Shown: positions 28,351-37,463 of the stretch, one piece after another
Layout of the letters: every line of letters begins with the position of its first letter
Numbering within the stretch: position 1 is the stretch's first letter
Assembly (NCBI RefSeq): GCF_001945365.1
Contig: NZ_MSTQ01000004.1
Coordinates: 415,354 to 479,353, forward strand
Source: Pseudomonas reinekei
GTDB taxonomy: Bacteria; Pseudomonadota; Gammaproteobacteria; Pseudomonadales; Pseudomonadaceae
Direction: 5' to 3'
Length of the DNA: 64,000 nt
The notes under the pieces: generated by a model
The model's input: only the letters and a program-made list of their open reading frames with translations
What the model was told of the DNA's origin: nothing
Database searches by the model: none
Position numbers and translations under genes: made by a program

Positions 28351-29361
28351 ATGACTGACACGTCCAAATCCCTGCCGACATACAAGCAGTTGTTGGAGCG
28401 CAAAGACGCGCCTCCAGGCTCCAGCTGGGGCCTTTTTGGCAAAGACGATCAGGTGGGGACGCTGAACCTGATTGATAACGCCGCACGCTTGCGAGGCATC
28501 GCCTCTGCAGTTGAGGGCAAGGCTTTCAGCCTCGATTTGCCATCAACCTCTATCTACCCTTCCCTGGCACCAACGCGCAAACCCATCACCCATCACATTT
28601 TCCAACGCAATGACTTCCACCATGATGAGTGGCTGGATAATTTTTACACCCAGTACGGAAGTCAAATCGACGGCTTGCGCCACATCGGCCATCCTGAATA
28701 TGGCTTCTACAACGGTTACGACCACACCCAATTCAAGCCTGGCACCGACACGCTGAGCATCCACCATTTCGCTGCGCTTCCGATTGCCACGCGCGGAGTC
28801 TTGATCGATGTCCAGCGCTACATGGCCAAGGCAGGCCTCGATCTTGATCAAGCAAGCGGCCAGGCTATTTCGGCGCAAGTACTCGAAGCAGCCAGAGTTA
28901 GCCAAGGGGTGACGATCGAACCTGGTGATGCGGTCATCATTCGTTTCGGATGGCTCGACTACTACCTGAATCGTGCCAGTGAAGAGGCCCGAACCAATCT
29001 CGTTACCGAACAGTTCCACCCTGGCCTCGAACAATCCGAGAAAACCCTCGCCTGGCTGTGGGACAACCGGATCAGCATCATCGCCGCTGACAACTTTGCC
29101 CTGGAATGCTGGCCAGCTAAACCAGAAAGCCCCTTCTTCACCCCCGCCGAGGTTAGACATGAGGCGTGCAGTGTCCATGCGGGCATCATGCACCGAGCAA
29201 TCATCCCTCTCTTGGGCATGCCAATTGGTGAGCTCTGGGCCATTGATGCGCTGGCAGAGGCCTGCGCAGCCGACGGTCGCTACACCTTCATGCTGACGGC
29301 CGCCCCGCTTCCGATCGTGGGCGGTGTCGGTTCCCCAGCAAACGCCATCGCAATCAGATAA
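28351..29361 (+). CDS. ccaC: Cyclase-family metal-dependent hydrolase; probable trans-dienelactone hydrolase, CcaC-like
   Basis: A 336-residue protein of the cyclase (kynurenine formamidase-like) fold. The metal-binding stretch is SQIDGLRHIGHPEYGFYNGY at about residues 104-123, followed by HHF and the EPGDAVIIRFGW strand. Zinc-dependent trans-dienelactone hydrolase of Pseudomonas reinekei MT1 belongs to this family and is encoded in the same neighbourhood, so hydrolysis of dienelactone or chloromuconolactone to maleylacetate is the best assignment. It replaces the alpha/beta-hydrolase DienH (TfdE/ClcD) of standard chlorocatechol clusters. It starts 27 bp after ccaR with AGAGG upstream and is 13 bp from ccaD. 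Confidence 0.8.
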   Translation: MTDTSKSLPTYKQLLERKDAPPGSSWGLFGKDDQVGTLNLIDNAARLRGIASAVEGKAFSLDLPSTSIYPSLAPTRKPITHHIFQRNDFHHDEWLDNFYTQYGSQIDGLRHIGHPEYGFYNGYDHTQFKPGTDTLSIHHFAALPIATRGVLIDVQRYMAKAGLDLDQASGQAISAQVLEAARVSQGVTIEPGDAVIIRFGWLDYYLNRASEEARTNLVTEQFHPGLEQSEKTLAWLWDNRISIIAADNFALECWPAKPESPFFTPAEVRHEACSVHAGIMHRAIIPLLGMPIGELWAIDALAEACAADGRYTFMLTAAPLPIVGGVGSPANAIAIR

Positions 29362-29374
29362 GCAGGTGACAATA

Positions 29375-30454
29375 GTGGAAAACACCAATCAACTGGCCAC
29401 CCCTTTCGTTTACACCAGCGCGCCCTCAAGGGTCGTGTTCGGTACAGGCACCTTGAGCCGCTTGGCACAGGAAATCGAACTGCTAGGCCTTAAGCGGGTG
29501 TTGATCGTTGGCACGCAAAACCAGCGGTCTCAAATGGAAGCACTCAAGGAAGTCATTGGAGCCAATGCTGTTGCGCTGTTTGACGGCGCGGCCATGCACA
29601 CGCCCGTGGCAGTCACCGAGCAAGCAATGGCCATCGTTGCCCAGCTCGATATCGATGGCGTTGTCGGTCTTGGTGGTGGTTCAAGCATCGGCTTGAGCAA
29701 AGCCATTGCCTTCCGCACAGGCCTTCCTCAGATCGTTGTGCCTACCACCTATTCAGGCTCGGAAATGACAGCGATCTTGGGCGAGACCCAAGATGGCCTG
29801 AAGATCACTAAAAGCGATCCTCGTATCCGCCCTGAAACCGTCATTTATGACGTAGAGCTGACAACCACCCTGCCGGTGGACATTTCCGTCACGAGCGGGA
29901 TGAATGCCATTGCTCACGCGGTGGAAGCACTCTACGCCCACGATACCAATCCCGTGATCGCCGCCTTGGCAGAAGAGGGCGTACGTTCGCTGGCTGCTGC
30001 TCTGCCTAAGCTAGCGAAATCGCCGGACAATATCAGCGCGCGTGAGCAGGCTCTGTATGGCTCCTGGCTTTGCGGTATCTGCCTGGGATCTACTGCAATG
30101 GCCATCCACCATAAGCTGTGCCACACCCTGGGCGGAACATTCGATCTGCCACATGCACCAACGCACACAGCGCTGCTGCCGCATGCCTTGGCTTACAACG
30201 CTGGTCATGCGCCTCAAGCGATCGAACGCCTGAAACGGGCGCTCAATCACGACAACCCAGCTGTTGCGCTGTTCGATCTGGCGCAGTCGCTTGGGGCAGA
30301 AATGTCACTGAAGAATCTGGGAATGCCTGAAGAAGGGATTGATCGGGCAACAGATCTTGCCTTCAAGAACGTCTACCCGAATCCGCGTCGGCTGGAGCCG
30401 GAAGGTGTGAGACAAGTGATTAGCGATGCATGGAATGGGAAGCGCCCCGCGTAG
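29375..30454 (+). CDS. ccaD: Maleylacetate reductase, CcaD-like
   Basis: A 359-residue iron-containing alcohol dehydrogenase-fold enzyme of the maleylacetate reductase subfamily: GVVGLGGGSSIGLSKAIAF, VPTTYSGSEMTAI and HHKLCHTLGGTFDLPHAPTH are all present. It reduces maleylacetate to 3-oxoadipate with NAD(P)H, the exit of the (chloro)catechol or hydroxyquinol route to central metabolism. I chose the GTG at 29375 (AGG about 9 nt upstream), which gives the family's normal length; an in-frame ATG at 29324 lies inside ccaC. It is last in the ccaRCD transcription unit and is followed by a strong terminator. Confidence 0.88.
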   Translation: MENTNQLATPFVYTSAPSRVVFGTGTLSRLAQEIELLGLKRVLIVGTQNQRSQMEALKEVIGANAVALFDGAAMHTPVAVTEQAMAIVAQLDIDGVVGLGGGSSIGLSKAIAFRTGLPQIVVPTTYSGSEMTAILGETQDGLKITKSDPRIRPETVIYDVELTTTLPVDISVTSGMNAIAHAVEALYAHDTNPVIAALAEEGVRSLAAALPKLAKSPDNISAREQALYGSWLCGICLGSTAMAIHHKLCHTLGGTFDLPHAPTHTALLPHALAYNAGHAPQAIERLKRALNHDNPAVALFDLAQSLGAEMSLKNLGMPEEGIDRATDLAFKNVYPNPRRLEPEGVRQVISDAWNGKRPA

Positions 30455-30460
30455 TACCAC

Positions 30461-30502
30461 AGGCGGCAATTGCTACCACGCATAGCAATTGCCGCCTTTT
30501 TC
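30461..30502. terminator. Strong bidirectional terminator after ccaD and the porin gene
   Basis: A perfect 15-bp inverted repeat (30461-30475 with 30483-30497) is followed by TTTTT. The convergent porin gene's stop codon begins at 30501, so both genes share this terminator. Confidence 0.9.
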
Positions 30503-31835
30503 AGAATGTGAAGTTGAAGATCAATTGTCCGTACACATTCAGGTTGTTATCGCCCAGCTGTACCCCGCCATGATCAGCATCCGCGCTGGGTTTGTACAGG
30601 CCTACAAGAGGGCTGACTACCACATTGGGCGTTGCGACCCAGTCCAGGTACAAATCCAACTCCTGACCATCAAAATTCACGGCATTGCCTTTATGCAGCG
30701 TCGAGAAGTCGTAGAGCAGCGCTCCTACACTGACGGTATCTGAGGGTTGCCCCTTCAGATAAAGCATGTGCGTTGAGTTATTGCTGTTGAATGGGCCGGC
30801 GTAGTTAGCTGCAACTTCGCCTTGGAACCAGGTGCCGTAACCGCGAGAAAAACCGTTGAACAGCGCATCCCATTCTTTGGAGTAGCGACTATACCGATAG
30901 CCGATTGTGGGCTTCCATGGTTTTTCACTAAAGGTGTAGGCGGCTTCAGCGTTCCAGGCAGTTTCTCGGCCACTCGGGCGATCCTCGATCGCATATTCTG
31001 CGTTCAAGAATAAGTCGGGAACACCCGCGTTACCTTGAGCCCTGATGCTATAGACGTCCATGTCACCGCGCTCGGCGTAATAACCGGTGGCCAGTTGTTT
31101 ATCAACAGATAGGCCCTTGAGGTAGGTCAAACCGACTGTCCCCCGCTCTTCCGTGTATTCAAGGGTCGAGAACGCCATCTCGGTGTCTGCTTGGGCGGGG
31201 TTGTCGGACTTGAACCACCCCACCATGCCGTGAACACCCTCTTTACCGCCCAGTCGGAGGATCGCCGTCCGATCGAAATTGCGGCGCGCCGTGATGTAAT
31301 AAGCCCCACCGCGATTCCACTGATCGTCCAGAAGTCCCTTACCGAAGTTCAATCCGTCACCCGCGATCAGGAAGCCATCCCCGATATAGAGCGGCTGACG
31401 TCCAAACGAAAAATCCAGGCCATCTTTTCCGAGTGCAGGGAAAATATCACCAGAACGCCACCCTAATGAGGCGTCCTCAATCTTGGTCAAACGCTCTGAA
31501 CCATTGGTGAACCCTCCCGCATCTCCGTCACCAAAAGATCCAGACGTAACCATGCTGAAAGCGCTGTACAACTGACTGGAGTCACCAGCCGGAAGAGTAC
31601 CGCTGAGCCCATATTTAACAAAGCCCTCTTGCCAGTTGGACGACCCAGCGTTCTTATTGCCCCATTGATTGTAATTCTTGCCACTGTGAAACAAACCCAT
31701 CGCGCCACTCAAATCGAAATTAAGCGTCTTTGAGTCATCAGAATAAAGCTGAATGGCCTGAGCGTTGAAGATAACGACACTTACAGCCAAACCGAGGCTT
31801 GCTCTCGACATCAATGTAATTTTATTTTTAGACAT
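30501..31835 (-). CDS. Outer-membrane beta-barrel porin
   Basis: A 444-residue outer-membrane protein with a signal peptide (hydrophobic SRASLGLAVSVVIFNAQA, cleavage after AQA). Alternating beta strands and the terminal LIFNFTF, ending in Phe, are typical for barrel insertion by BAM. It does not closely resemble the OprD porins elsewhere in this window. It is the last gene of the operon amine oxidase - cytochrome c - NTF2-like protein - porin, so it probably lets the oxidase's substrate into the periplasm. Confidence 0.8.
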   Translation of the reverse strand: MSKNKITLMSRASLGLAVSVVIFNAQAIQLYSDDSKTLNFDLSGAMGLFHSGKNYNQWGNKNAGSSNWQEGFVKYGLSGTLPAGDSSQLYSAFSMVTSGSFGDGDAGGFTNGSERLTKIEDASLGWRSGDIFPALGKDGLDFSFGRQPLYIGDGFLIAGDGLNFGKGLLDDQWNRGGAYYITARRNFDRTAILRLGGKEGVHGMVGWFKSDNPAQADTEMAFSTLEYTEERGTVGLTYLKGLSVDKQLATGYYAERGDMDVYSIRAQGNAGVPDLFLNAEYAIEDRPSGRETAWNAEAAYTFSEKPWKPTIGYRYSRYSKEWDALFNGFSRGYGTWFQGEVAANYAGPFNSNNSTHMLYLKGQPSDTVSVGALLYDFSTLHKGNAVNFDGQELDLYLDWVATPNVVVSPLVGLYKPSADADHGGVQLGDNNLNVYGQLIFNFTF

Positions 31836-31914
31836 AAGAACACCTCGATCCTATACAGACCACTTCACATTTTCATTTGTTATATAAGCCAGCATAAGCT
31901 GGCTGAGTCACTTC

Positions 31915-32385
31915 TTAATTTGGCATTGCACCATTGGCAAACATGTCAGCGACGATCCGCCAATCATTACCAATTTTCTTCCATACAAAAAGACTTTTCA
32001 TTTGGAATGGGGCAGACGCGTCAGCAGGCGTCACATTCCAAGTAACCCAGGTATAGGCCACATTATCAGTCAGCTGCTTGAAACGATTGAGATCGATGGT
32101 GGTAGACTTGGAGCTTTCCATCAAGTGGCCGATAAGACCAACCAAAGCTTGATGCCCTGTGTAGAGTTCCGGAACGCCCTCCCCTGTGATTTCGGTTTCA
32201 TCAACATACATTGACTTGACGATATCCTCTGGCTTTTTATCTGCCCAAGTCTTGGCGAGATGCTGCAACTTTGAAGAAATTTGCTCCTCATTTTTTCCTT
32301 GAGCGATTGTAGCCATTGAAACGGCGGGGATCATGGCGATCGCAGAGCAGATAAAAATAGCGCCACACATGGCACGAATGTTCAT
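31915..32385 (-). CDS. Exported NTF2/SnoaL-like protein
   Basis: A 156-residue protein with a Sec signal peptide (MNIRAMCGAIFICSAIAMIP, cleavage after VSMA) and an NTF2-like domain (ETEITGEGVPELYTGHQALV ... SLFVWKKIGNDWRIVADMF). GAGG lies 8 nt before the ATG. It is similar along its length to the cytosolic NTF2-like protein at 13169-13534 (shared GEG-P-L--GH and VW+K---W+IV-D-- patterns). It sits in the operon of the Tat-exported amine oxidase, so both should meet in the periplasm. A role in binding or converting the oxidation product is suggested, not shown. Confidence 0.82.
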   Translation of the reverse strand: MNIRAMCGAIFICSAIAMIPAVSMATIAQGKNEEQISSKLQHLAKTWADKKPEDIVKSMYVDETEITGEGVPELYTGHQALVGLIGHLMESSKSTTIDLNRFKQLTDNVAYTWVTWNVTPADASAPFQMKSLFVWKKIGNDWRIVADMFANGAMPN

Positions 32386-32755
32386 AGCAATATCCTCGTT
32401 TAAGGTTTTTCAGGTAAACAATAAGAACTTTCCTATCGTTCGCGACACTCAAACCGCCGAAAGTCATTGCGGTTCCAGGCACTTTCGCCATCGGTTTAGT
32501 TAGAAAGTCGTTTAAAGCCGATTCAGTCCAGCTACCCTCCTGACTTCTAATGGCCGGCGTATACGTAAACCCGGGGAAGTTCGCTACCGCACGACCGACC
32601 ACACCTCTCAAGCTCGGGCCAATACTGGGCTCCCGAACTGAAGCTGATACATGGCACATCGCACAATAATTTGTGAAAACATCCTCTTCCGCCATTGGCT
32701 TATACGAGTTTGCCGAGCAGTTACCGCTGAGCAATGTCAGAACCCAAAAAGCCAA
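32288..32755 (-). CDS. Class I cytochrome c, with abnormal start and end
   Basis: A haem protein of about 100-115 core residues: CAMCH haem site, then the IGPSLRGVVGR and PGTAMTFGGL segments with the axial Met, typical of soluble mono-haem cytochromes. It should accept electrons from the neighbouring flavin amine oxidase, as CycN does for NicA2. Two oddities are visible. The frame can only start at a TTG (32755); a better ATG overlapping the oxidase stop (ATGA, about 32773) is out of frame by one T in a T5 run. The frame also reads through the expected end (KNLK) via CGA, where a TGA would fit, and overlaps the next gene by 98 bp. It may be damaged, or the sequence may carry an error. Confidence 0.75.
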   Translation of the reverse strand: MAFWVLTLLSGNCSANSYKPMAEEDVFTNYCAMCHVSASVREPSIGPSLRGVVGRAVANFPGFTYTPAIRSQEGSWTESALNDFLTKPMAKVPGTAMTFGGLSVANDRKVLIVYLKNLKRGYCYEHSCHVWRYFYLLCDRHDPRRFNGYNRSRKK

Positions 32756-32764
32756 TCCCGCATT

Positions 32765-34231
32765 TCATGCTCGGGTCTGTGCAACAAGCAGCTTACAGAC
32801 AATGCGAGCAGTCTCGACGCCACCTTGCAAGGCACCGTCAACGAACCCGTGCCAGCCCGTCGCGCTATCGCCGCTCGCGAAATGCACGACGCCTTCGGTC
32901 TCCATCAATGCTTCTTGTGATTTACTCATCATGCCTGGCCGGTAGAATGCCCAAGTACCTTTAGAGTAGGGATCCTCTGCCCAGCCATAAGACACAGACT
33001 TGACCACATCGACACCTGGATAAAACTTACGGAGTTCGGCCTGAACCTGCTGTGCATTATTACCATCAAGACCATCAGGCCGCACAAATAGCACGAGAGT
33101 AGTGCCGTGCTCACTATTCTCCTCGGTAGCAGCCAATATGATTGGATTAGGATACGGAGCCATACCCAGCCATGCGCCTATATCTTGCTTAATATGGGCG
33201 TAAACCTTGATACCATTGCCTGTATGCCGTACTTTAGCTGCTTCCAATTTTTTGCTGGACAAGGCCGGCTCGAAAGCAATGTCGCCCAAACAGTTCATCG
33301 GTACGGCACAAATTACAGCCTTTGCTTTGAACTGTTTACTGTCGCCAGTGGTAACCACCGCGCCTTGGGCATTCTGTTGAACGCGAGTGACTGGGGTAGA
33401 CATAAGTACATCAGCATCGGAATCACCAAGAATTGCATGAGCCAGTCCAGTCATTCCTTCGGCGATCTTGAAACGACCGCAACGATCGAAAAGCATGCCG
33501 AGATCATAATCACAATTGGCGTACCAGTGCAGCTGGTCTAGGAAAGAGCCTGTTTCAGGTGCATTGTTGCAATTTTGCGCCACCATCACGTTGACAAGTG
33601 CTTTGGCCTCATCGTCGAGCTTAACTTGGTTCAAGCGATCGAGCAGGGAAAGCTTGTCCAGCTCGTTAACTTTTTCTCGATTTAAGAATGGCTCGTACGG
33701 GCGAGGGAAAATTGTACGACCACCCTGCCCGTCAATATTACAAAACTCGGCAAATGCTTGATTCATCTTGGTAAAGAGAGGAACCATATCACCTTGGTAC
33801 AATTTGTCATTGTACAACCAGCTGCCCTGCGTAGCGCCCACACCTGGGCTCTCAACTATCCCCAAGCCATAACGACGAATTTCGCTCCATACGAAGGGTT
33901 GCGCCTGGTGAACCCAAGTACCACCTAGCTCGATCTGGTGACCCATGAAATTCGACGTGAAAGTTCGACCGCCGACGCGGTTGCGAGCCTCAAGCAGCAG
34001 GACCTTTTGACCCCGCAAAGCACAGTCGCGAGCTGCTGCGAGCCCTGCAAACCCACCTCCAATGACTATTACGTCATATTCGGAGCCATTCGCTATGGTC
34101 TTTTTTTTCGATTCTTCGCTGCGTGCAAGCCCGGCAGCAATGGCGTTACTCGCAATCACCGATCCGGCAATACTGAGACCGGCCGCCTTAAGGAAATTGC
34201 GTCTATTTCGGGTTGGATCATACGTCGACAT
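32765..34231 (-). CDS. Tat-exported flavin amine oxidase/dehydrogenase, NicA2-like
   Basis: A 488-residue flavoprotein of the monoamine oxidase family. It starts with a twin-arginine signal (NRRNFLKAAG, then a hydrophobic stretch ending IAAG), so it is exported folded to the periplasm. It has the FAD motif DVIVIGGGFAGLAAARDCAL, GRTFTSNFMGHQIELGGTWV, and a C-terminal FASGDSATGWHGFVDGALQG. Segments such as FPRPYEPFL and ELDKLSLLDR resemble nicotine oxidoreductase NicA2 of Pseudomonas putida S16, which passes electrons to a cytochrome c rather than to oxygen, and a cytochrome c gene follows directly. The neighbouring FeaR-like regulator, aldehyde dehydrogenase and iac operon suggest an arylalkylamine such as tryptamine as substrate. 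I prefer ATG 34231 over 34243. Confidence 0.87.
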   Translation of the reverse strand: MSTYDPTRNRRNFLKAAGLSIAGSVIASNAIAAGLARSEESKKKTIANGSEYDVIVIGGGFAGLAAARDCALRGQKVLLLEARNRVGGRTFTSNFMGHQIELGGTWVHQAQPFVWSEIRRYGLGIVESPGVGATQGSWLYNDKLYQGDMVPLFTKMNQAFAEFCNIDGQGGRTIFPRPYEPFLNREKVNELDKLSLLDRLNQVKLDDEAKALVNVMVAQNCNNAPETGSFLDQLHWYANCDYDLGMLFDRCGRFKIAEGMTGLAHAILGDSDADVLMSTPVTRVQQNAQGAVVTTGDSKQFKAKAVICAVPMNCLGDIAFEPALSSKKLEAAKVRHTGNGIKVYAHIKQDIGAWLGMAPYPNPIILAATEENSEHGTTLVLFVRPDGLDGNNAQQVQAELRKFYPGVDVVKSVSYGWAEDPYSKGTWAFYRPGMMSKSQEALMETEGVVHFASGDSATGWHGFVDGALQGGVETARIVCKLLVAQTRA

Positions 34232-34453
34232 GATCAGTACCATTAGCGTTTATTATTATTAATAGGCACCGAGACAATCGGCGCCATCACCAAGGCTTGC
34301 AGAGTGTTTCTTAGTTATACTCTGCAACTTTTACACGAAAATTTCTTGGCTGTGGATGACACCGACTTGCCGAGATTTGACACGTAGCCAGGTCAACTCA
34401 AAAATACCACTTGCCCTAGGGTTGTCCCTCTAGCAGCGCGCCGCGATCTTAGA

Positions 34454-35368
34454 TCAGAGCTGACTTGCGCTAGATTTGAACTCACGGGGCGACTGACCGT
34501 AACGCTTACGAAACGCCTTGGAAAAATGAGCGGGATCTGGATAGCCTATGTCCATTGCGACATCCGTTATTGTCTTATGTCGCAACGCAGGCTCTCTGAG
34601 AATAAGCGCTGCTTTTTCTAGTCGCAAACGTTGTATAAACCGACATACCGTATCACTATCAGACTCGAATATACGGTATAAATGACGGCTAGATATGTTG
34701 AGCTGTTCGGCGACGGATGATGCCGTAAGATTCGTACAGGTTAATTGCTGCCTAATTATCTGCTCAGCCTGCGATCTTAATGATTCAGGAAAATCTGAGC
34801 TTGCATCAAACCTTACAACAGGGTCTAACAGCGCGAGAATCGCGTTCTGTAAAGCCGGGCCCTCATCGCTACCTGGCTGATTAGAAAGATCTCCCGAGGC
34901 AATTTGATGCATCATTGAACGAAGCAGTTGCCCACTGAACCCACCAGAGGGCAATTTCCCGTAGGCTTTTTTATCGAGTCCTCTCAAGGCCTCACGGGGC
35001 AAATGAACTGAGAGGTGCTTGAACAATCCATTGGGCACCATTTCGATAGGCATCGCTGAGTCCAGTAACGCCAGATCCCCCTCGCGGAGCACCATACGTT
35101 CAGACCCCATGGAGACCTCCATAGACCCTTGTTGCTGCAACACCAGGAAGCAAAAACGGTCTTCGGCAAGATCGGAATTGCTACGGGCACGGACGATTTG
35201 AGAAGCATTTGTTCTGATGAACGCAACATCGGTAAGACCGAAGCGCTCTCGGTGGATGTCGCCGACGAACAGAGCCTCACTGAGAGAGAATTGGGTGGAA
35301 AAACGCCCACACACTTCCTCTGAGATCTGACGCCATTCCTCAAGCCGTGTCGATATGTGCCCTACCAT
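34454..35368 (-). CDS. AraC-family regulator, FeaR-like
   Basis: A 304-residue regulator. The sensor domain has the FeaR-type pattern (MVLREGDLALLDSAMPIEM) and the C-terminus the two helix-turn-helix motifs (LTASSVAEQLNISSRHLYRI; DIGYPDPAHFSKAFRKRYGQ). FeaR of E. coli activates the phenylethylamine oxidase and phenylacetaldehyde dehydrogenase genes. Here the gene lies between the amine oxidase operon and the FeaB-like aldehyde dehydrogenase gene, all on one strand. GAGGAGG precedes ATG 35368. It is a strong candidate activator of the amine part of the pathway. Confidence 0.88.
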   Translation of the reverse strand: MVGHISTRLEEWRQISEEVCGRFSTQFSLSEALFVGDIHRERFGLTDVAFIRTNASQIVRARSNSDLAEDRFCFLVLQQQGSMEVSMGSERMVLREGDLALLDSAMPIEMVPNGLFKHLSVHLPREALRGLDKKAYGKLPSGGFSGQLLRSMMHQIASGDLSNQPGSDEGPALQNAILALLDPVVRFDASSDFPESLRSQAEQIIRQQLTCTNLTASSVAEQLNISSRHLYRIFESDSDTVCRFIQRLRLEKAALILREPALRHKTITDVAMDIGYPDPAHFSKAFRKRYGQSPREFKSSASQL

Positions 35369-35741
35369 GATGCCTCCTCACGCGACCCGCGAACAGTTTT
35401 GATGCATATTTCACGTGATTTTTGGATTTATTATTGCAACCAAAAGGATGCATTTTTTGAGCCATCTCAGGACAGAATGCTTTCCTTATCAACCAATTTA
35501 CCGGTGCATACAGTCCCATCATTGGACGACTGATTCCGCTGCTCCTCGTCTAATGCGCCCTGAAGACTGTGATGGCCTGACCGAGGTCAGAGCCCAACGT
35601 GCGGATTTTCTTACCACTGAAGAAAAGGACTGCCACTGCTGGAATGACAACTCAGTATTTCCAGTCAAAAATCCCCATTTCTGCTACCTCTGATGTCACC
35701 CGCTCTCACACCAGTTGAAAGCGGGCTACAGAGTGTGAATC
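35369..35741. other. Intergenic region upstream of the FeaR-like gene
   Basis: The part near 35400-35470 is AT-rich and should be the promoter of the AraC gene. Near 35699-35725 an imperfect cccgct/agcggg hairpin follows the aldehyde dehydrogenase stop codon and may act as its weak terminator. No gene is seen. Confidence 0.45.
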
Positions 35742-37229
35742 TTAGTAACGGATCATCACTGACTTGAGCTCGGTGTAATCATCAATGAAAGCGCTCCCGA
35801 ACTCCCGGCCTATGCCAGAAGCCTTGGTACCACCGAACGGAACAGCCGGATCGAGGAAGGTGTGCATGTTCACCCACACCGTACCGAACTCCAATTTCGG
35901 GATGATCGTGAAGGCCTTGGAAAGGTTATTCGTCCAGATGCTGGCACCCAAACCGTAAGGGCTATCGTTCATCAGCTGAACAAGCTCGTCTTCATCGTCA
36001 AAAGGCTGGATGCAGACGATCGGACCAAAGGTCTCCTCTCGAAGGAATGGGTCATCAGCGCCATTCGCCAGAATGACAGTGGGCTCCACAAAGTAGCCCG
36101 GGCCAGGAACTGCGTTACCACCGCAAATGATCGTATTCGATACTGAGGCCCGGCTGAAGAAATCCAACACTTTGTCAAAATGGGGTTTGTTGGAGAGCGG
36201 CCCAAATTGAACGGTTTCATCCAGGGGCGAGCCGATCTTGAGGGAGCTCAGGGTCTCACCCAGTTTTTTGGAGAACTCCTGGACAATCGAGCGATGTACA
36301 TAGAGGCGCTCTGGAGCCGCACAGATCTGGCCTTGATGCGAGAAGGCCGTATAGACGATGCCTTGCACTGCACTATCAATATCGACGTCGGCCAGGAGCG
36401 CAGCGGGGTTTTTACCGCCCAACTCTAGAGTCGCACGAGTCAGCTTGGCATCCATTGCTGCTTTGCCGACAGCGATACCGGTAGGTACAGAGCCGGTGAA
36501 CGAGACCTTGCTCACCTTGGGATGGGCGATCAATTTCTGCCCGATACTGCCTGTGCCGTTCAGGACGTTGATCACGCCTGCAGGGATGCCGGCCTCAATG
36601 GCGAGTTCCGCAATACGCAGCAGCGTCAACGGGGTGAACTCGCTTGGCTTGAGTATAACGGTGCACCCCGTAGAGAGCGCAGAGGCGATTTTCCAGATGC
36701 CAATCATCACCGGGAAATTCCAAGGCACGATACCCGCAACAACGCCTACAGGCTCACGTGTCGTGTACGCCATGTAGCTTTCCCCGGCCATGGATGGCAG
36801 GGATGGAGTCATCGTCTCACCGTTGATTTTGGTCGCCCAGCCAGCGAAGTAGCGCAGGAACACAGCGCTCTGCGCTACCTCCAACCCTCTGGCCAAGTTG
36901 ATTGCCTTACCGGAGCACAGGCACTCAAGCTGCGCGAGGTCTTCTGTATTGGCCTCGATTAGATCGGCTAGCTTGTTGATCAAAACGCCACGCTGGTAGG
37001 GAGAGGTCTTGGCCCATACCCCTTCAAAAGCAGCCCTGGAACCCAAGACTGCCTCTTCGACCTGAGCGTCTGTCGCCGCTGCAAAGGACGAGATAGGTTC
37101 TCCATTAGCAGGGTTCACAATGTCGATCGAGGCAGCAGACTCGTCGAATACAACTTTTCCGTTGATGAACGATCCATGACGGCGCGCTAGATATTCCTGA
37201 ACGAATTGAGTGATGGTGACGTTTTGCAT
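35742..37229 (-). CDS. Aldehyde dehydrogenase, phenylacetaldehyde/indole-3-acetaldehyde type (FeaB-like)
   Basis: A 495-residue NAD(P)-dependent aldehyde dehydrogenase. Catalytic residues are present: Glu269 in LELGGKNP and Cys303 in GQICAAPERLYV; NAD-site segments VPWNFPVMIGIWK and FTGSVPTGIAVG are intact. Length and motifs match the FeaB/PadA group, which oxidises arylacetaldehydes to arylacetates in the cytosol. I chose ATG 37229 (AGGGG upstream) over the long frame from 37292. It lies between the FeaR-like gene and the NIPSNAP/transporter/iac genes, and would supply indole-3-acetate to the iac enzymes if the amine is tryptamine. Confidence 0.9.
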   Translation of the reverse strand: MQNVTITQFVQEYLARRHGSFINGKVVFDESAASIDIVNPANGEPISSFAAATDAQVEEAVLGSRAAFEGVWAKTSPYQRGVLINKLADLIEANTEDLAQLECLCSGKAINLARGLEVAQSAVFLRYFAGWATKINGETMTPSLPSMAGESYMAYTTREPVGVVAGIVPWNFPVMIGIWKIASALSTGCTVILKPSEFTPLTLLRIAELAIEAGIPAGVINVLNGTGSIGQKLIAHPKVSKVSFTGSVPTGIAVGKAAMDAKLTRATLELGGKNPAALLADVDIDSAVQGIVYTAFSHQGQICAAPERLYVHRSIVQEFSKKLGETLSSLKIGSPLDETVQFGPLSNKPHFDKVLDFFSRASVSNTIICGGNAVPGPGYFVEPTVILANGADDPFLREETFGPIVCIQPFDDEDELVQLMNDSPYGLGASIWTNNLSKAFTIIPKLEFGTVWVNMHTFLDPAVPFGGTKASGIGREFGSAFIDDYTELKSVMIRY

Positions 37230-37463
37230 CGCATGCCCCTGATAGATTACGTGTTGGCACTCTCCACACCGCTGATTGGCTCGGAGATACATGCCAAATG
37301 ACTGCCATGATTAGCTCGAAGGCTGTCCCATGGTATCCATTCATGGTCAGAAAGCTTGGCTGCGGTGGACATCACACCTGCTTCCTGCTGACATCTTGCC
37401 TCGCCTAAGTGGCTCAGATGGATGCACTGATCGACTGACGGCACTTCGGTATAGCTCATACGC
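37230..37463. repeat. Decayed repeat shared with 63110-63240
   Basis: Between about 37295 and 37425 the sequence resembles 63110-63240 on the same strand: common blocks include gattagctc, ggtat-c-attcatg, gcggtggac and cctgctgacat, separated by small gaps. One reverse frame reads DHEWIPWDSLRANHGSHLAC. It looks like remnants of one unidentified gene or insertion element. Confidence 0.5.

Noticed and set aside
26529..30454. Hydroxyquinol pathway (hydroxyquinol dioxygenase plus maleylacetate reductase)
   Set aside because: A dioxygenase plus maleylacetate reductase alone would fit, but the cycloisomerase, the dienelactone-hydrolase-like cyclase protein and the IclR gene match the cca (chloro)catechol arrangement better.
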